Below, piece after piece: positions 26,485-27,464 of a DNA stretch of 27,464 nucleotides. Under the pieces are notes generated by a model. That model saw nothing but the letters and a program-made list of their open reading frames with translations. It ran no database searches and was not told where the DNA came from. Both the position numbers and the translations under genes were made by a program. Numbering within the stretch: position 1 is the first letter of the stretch; each line of letters opens with the position of its first letter. The stretch is from Candidatus Kaiserbacteria bacterium (GTDB lineage: Bacteria > Patescibacteriota > Minisyncoccia > Phycocordibacterales > UBA2100). The stretch is from the NCBI GenBank assembly GCA_019247335.1, contig JAFAPB010000077.1, positions 1 through 27,464 of the forward strand. The letters are read 5' to 3'.

Positions 26485-27464
26485 ATGCGCTATCTTGCCG
26501 CGCTTGCGCTTGTTGTCGGAGTTCTCACGCCGTCGATCGGATATGCTGATGCCGTTTCCGACCTGCAGGATCAGATAGCGATGCTTACGCGAGAAGTCGC
26601 TCAATTGCAAAAACAGATCGCACTCCTTACGGCTGCGACTGCAGCCGCGCAAAAAACGCAGACCGCCGCGCAGGCTAGCGATCCCCTTACCGCGGCGTAC
26701 GAATCCTTGTTGAAGGGCATCCCCTTGGAGCGTTTCTTTCCGACGAGCGGCACCGCAACGAACCCGTTTGTCCCGGCCACCTCGACGCCCGTACAAAGCA
26801 CAAGCACACCGGCAACGCACTTGCCGCAAACGTCGCTGATCGACGGATATGATATCTATTCGCCCGAGCCGGTAATGCAAGGCGGACAGCTCCGCCTCTA
26901 TTTCGGCGGATGGAAAAGCGTTGCGGATCTGCCGCACGATGCGATCTTCGTCGCCGACTGCGCTAGCGAAGCCGGCCCATGCGGCAATGTGCGAAAAGCG
27001 ATCGATCCGACGCGATTCGGGCTCGAGCAGATCAACGATCCGTCCATTGTCGTCCATGCGGCCGCGCCGGGATCCATGCCGTACTACATCATGTATATGA
27101 CCGGCGTCGCCCGGGGACAAAACGGCATCAATGTCTCTATGAACGGGATCTATTACTCGACCTCATATGCGAACGACGGCGTGAACTGGTCACGTCCGTC
27201 ATTGCTCTTGGCCGGCTACTGGCTCCCGAGCGCGACCATGCGCAACGGGCATGTCGAACTCTATGCGAATTCAACCACTGACGGCACCATCAAGAAATTC
27301 GATCTGGGGGAATCCGGCATCAGTCCATCTGCGCCGTCTGCCGTTTCGTTCGATAATTCGCCACAAATCGCACCGTACTACGTCAATGTAAATGTCATGT
27401 GGCGTCCCGATATCGGCAAATATGAAATGCTTGCCGAGCGGATGCTTGCGGCCGCTGCGAATGC
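26485..27464 (+). CDS. Secreted beta-propeller-like protein with N-terminal coiled coil, 3' end outside window
   Basis: An open frame that runs off the window without a stop (at least 326 residues). The ATG is 1 base after the stop of the upstream gene, so the two are coupled. A signal peptide (MRYLAALALVVGVLTPSIGYA) is followed by a coiled coil (VSDLQDQIAMLTREVAQLQK), a Thr/Pro-rich linker and, from about residue 117, repeats of the type seen in five-bladed propellers of the GH43/GH32/GH62 fold: YDIYSPEPVMQGGQLRLYFG, IFVADC, PYYIMYMTGVA, GIYYSTSYANDGVNWS. The DxIYSPEP/W-S pattern is what these sugar-active or sugar-binding propellers show, but a catalytic triad cannot be assigned and the missing end may contain more blades. 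The resemblance is by eye. Confidence 0.75.
   Translation, partial: MRYLAALALVVGVLTPSIGYADAVSDLQDQIAMLTREVAQLQKQIALLTAATAAAQKTQTAAQASDPLTAAYESLLKGIPLERFFPTSGTATNPFVPATSTPVQSTSTPATHLPQTSLIDGYDIYSPEPVMQGGQLRLYFGGWKSVADLPHDAIFVADCASEAGPCGNVRKAIDPTRFGLEQINDPSIVVHAAAPGSMPYYIMYMTGVARGQNGINVSMNGIYYSTSYANDGVNWSRPSLLLAGYWLPSATMRNGHVELYANSTTDGTIKKFDLGESGISPSAPSAVSFDNSPQIAPYYVNVNVMWRPDIGKYEMLAERMLAAAAN

Noticed and set aside
1..27464. Reassigned stop codon UGA (as in Gracilibacteria/SR1)
   Set aside because: TGA ends tpiA, the flavoprotein gene, both acyltransferase-like genes and the comEC remainder at sensible places, and no conserved gene has an internal TGA in frame.
1..27464. CRISPR array, transposase, integrase, phage genes, tRNA or rRNA
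   Set aside because: No regularly spaced repeats, no mobile-element proteins and no RNA genes that I could recognise were found. The only long direct repeat is the 42-bp pair.

Overview
The window is G+C-rich by eye, very compact and reads with the standard bacterial code: TGA ends several intact genes, such as tpiA and the flavoprotein gene at 16499. Gene content points to Candidatus Patescibacteria (CPR), most like a Parcubacteria lineage. The supporting features are an S12 with the CPR-type RGFNAL insert, secreted proteins built from short coiled coils, peptidoglycan-binding and PKD modules, a short ComEC with a separate metallo-beta-lactamase protein, and mostly short proteins of unknown function. 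The lineage is an inference; no rRNA or tRNA was found in the window.

Layout. 1-1201: the 3' part of a pilus-like surface protein, then a folded intergenic element. 1325-6632: tpiA-pgk (overlapping ATGA), a convergent HIT hydrolase, recJ, a polytopic membrane protein and an RNase HI. 6760-9446: an uncharacterised MCDYSL protein, comEC interrupted by a frameshift near 8508, and an uncharacterised minus-strand gene with a strong promoter. 9569-12378: minus-strand genes for a small membrane protein, an Fe/Mn superoxide dismutase and two tandem acyltransferase-like proteins. 12458-14890: the ComEC-type metallo-beta-lactamase protein, rpmB, a site-2 protease, and a small unknown minus-strand operon that includes a 41-residue ORF. 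15030-21065: rpsL-rpsG, then about 3 kb of foreign-to-the-operon genes (unknown protein, FAD monooxygenase, nucleotidyltransferase, small membrane proteins), then fusA with its own promoter. 21081-27464: a cluster of secreted proteins with peptidoglycan-binding, PKD and Ig-like modules, ending in a beta-propeller-like protein cut by the window edge.

Expression. Two architectures are visible. Many genes on the plus strand (tpiA, recJ, RNase HI, comEC, MBL protein, site-2 protease, the genes at 15994 and 16499, and two secreted proteins), plus the minus-strand HIT gene, have a -10-like hexamer (TATACT, TACAAT, TAAAAT, TATAGT) ending only 6-8 bases before the start codon and no Shine-Dalgarno sequence. 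This is what leaderless transcripts would look like. A second set, mainly uncharacterised genes and acyltransferases, has -35/-10 promoters with 16-17 base spacers, a leader, a Shine-Dalgarno sequence and a clear hairpin terminator.

The most notable items are the leaderless-promoter pattern, a perfect 42-bp direct repeat carrying promoter, start codon and signal-peptide start in front of two neighbouring secreted-protein genes, an Arg at the classical streptomycin-resistance site of S12 together with a one-residue loop deletion, a nested hairpin element at 1218-1288, and a C-terminal module shared by two secreted proteins.
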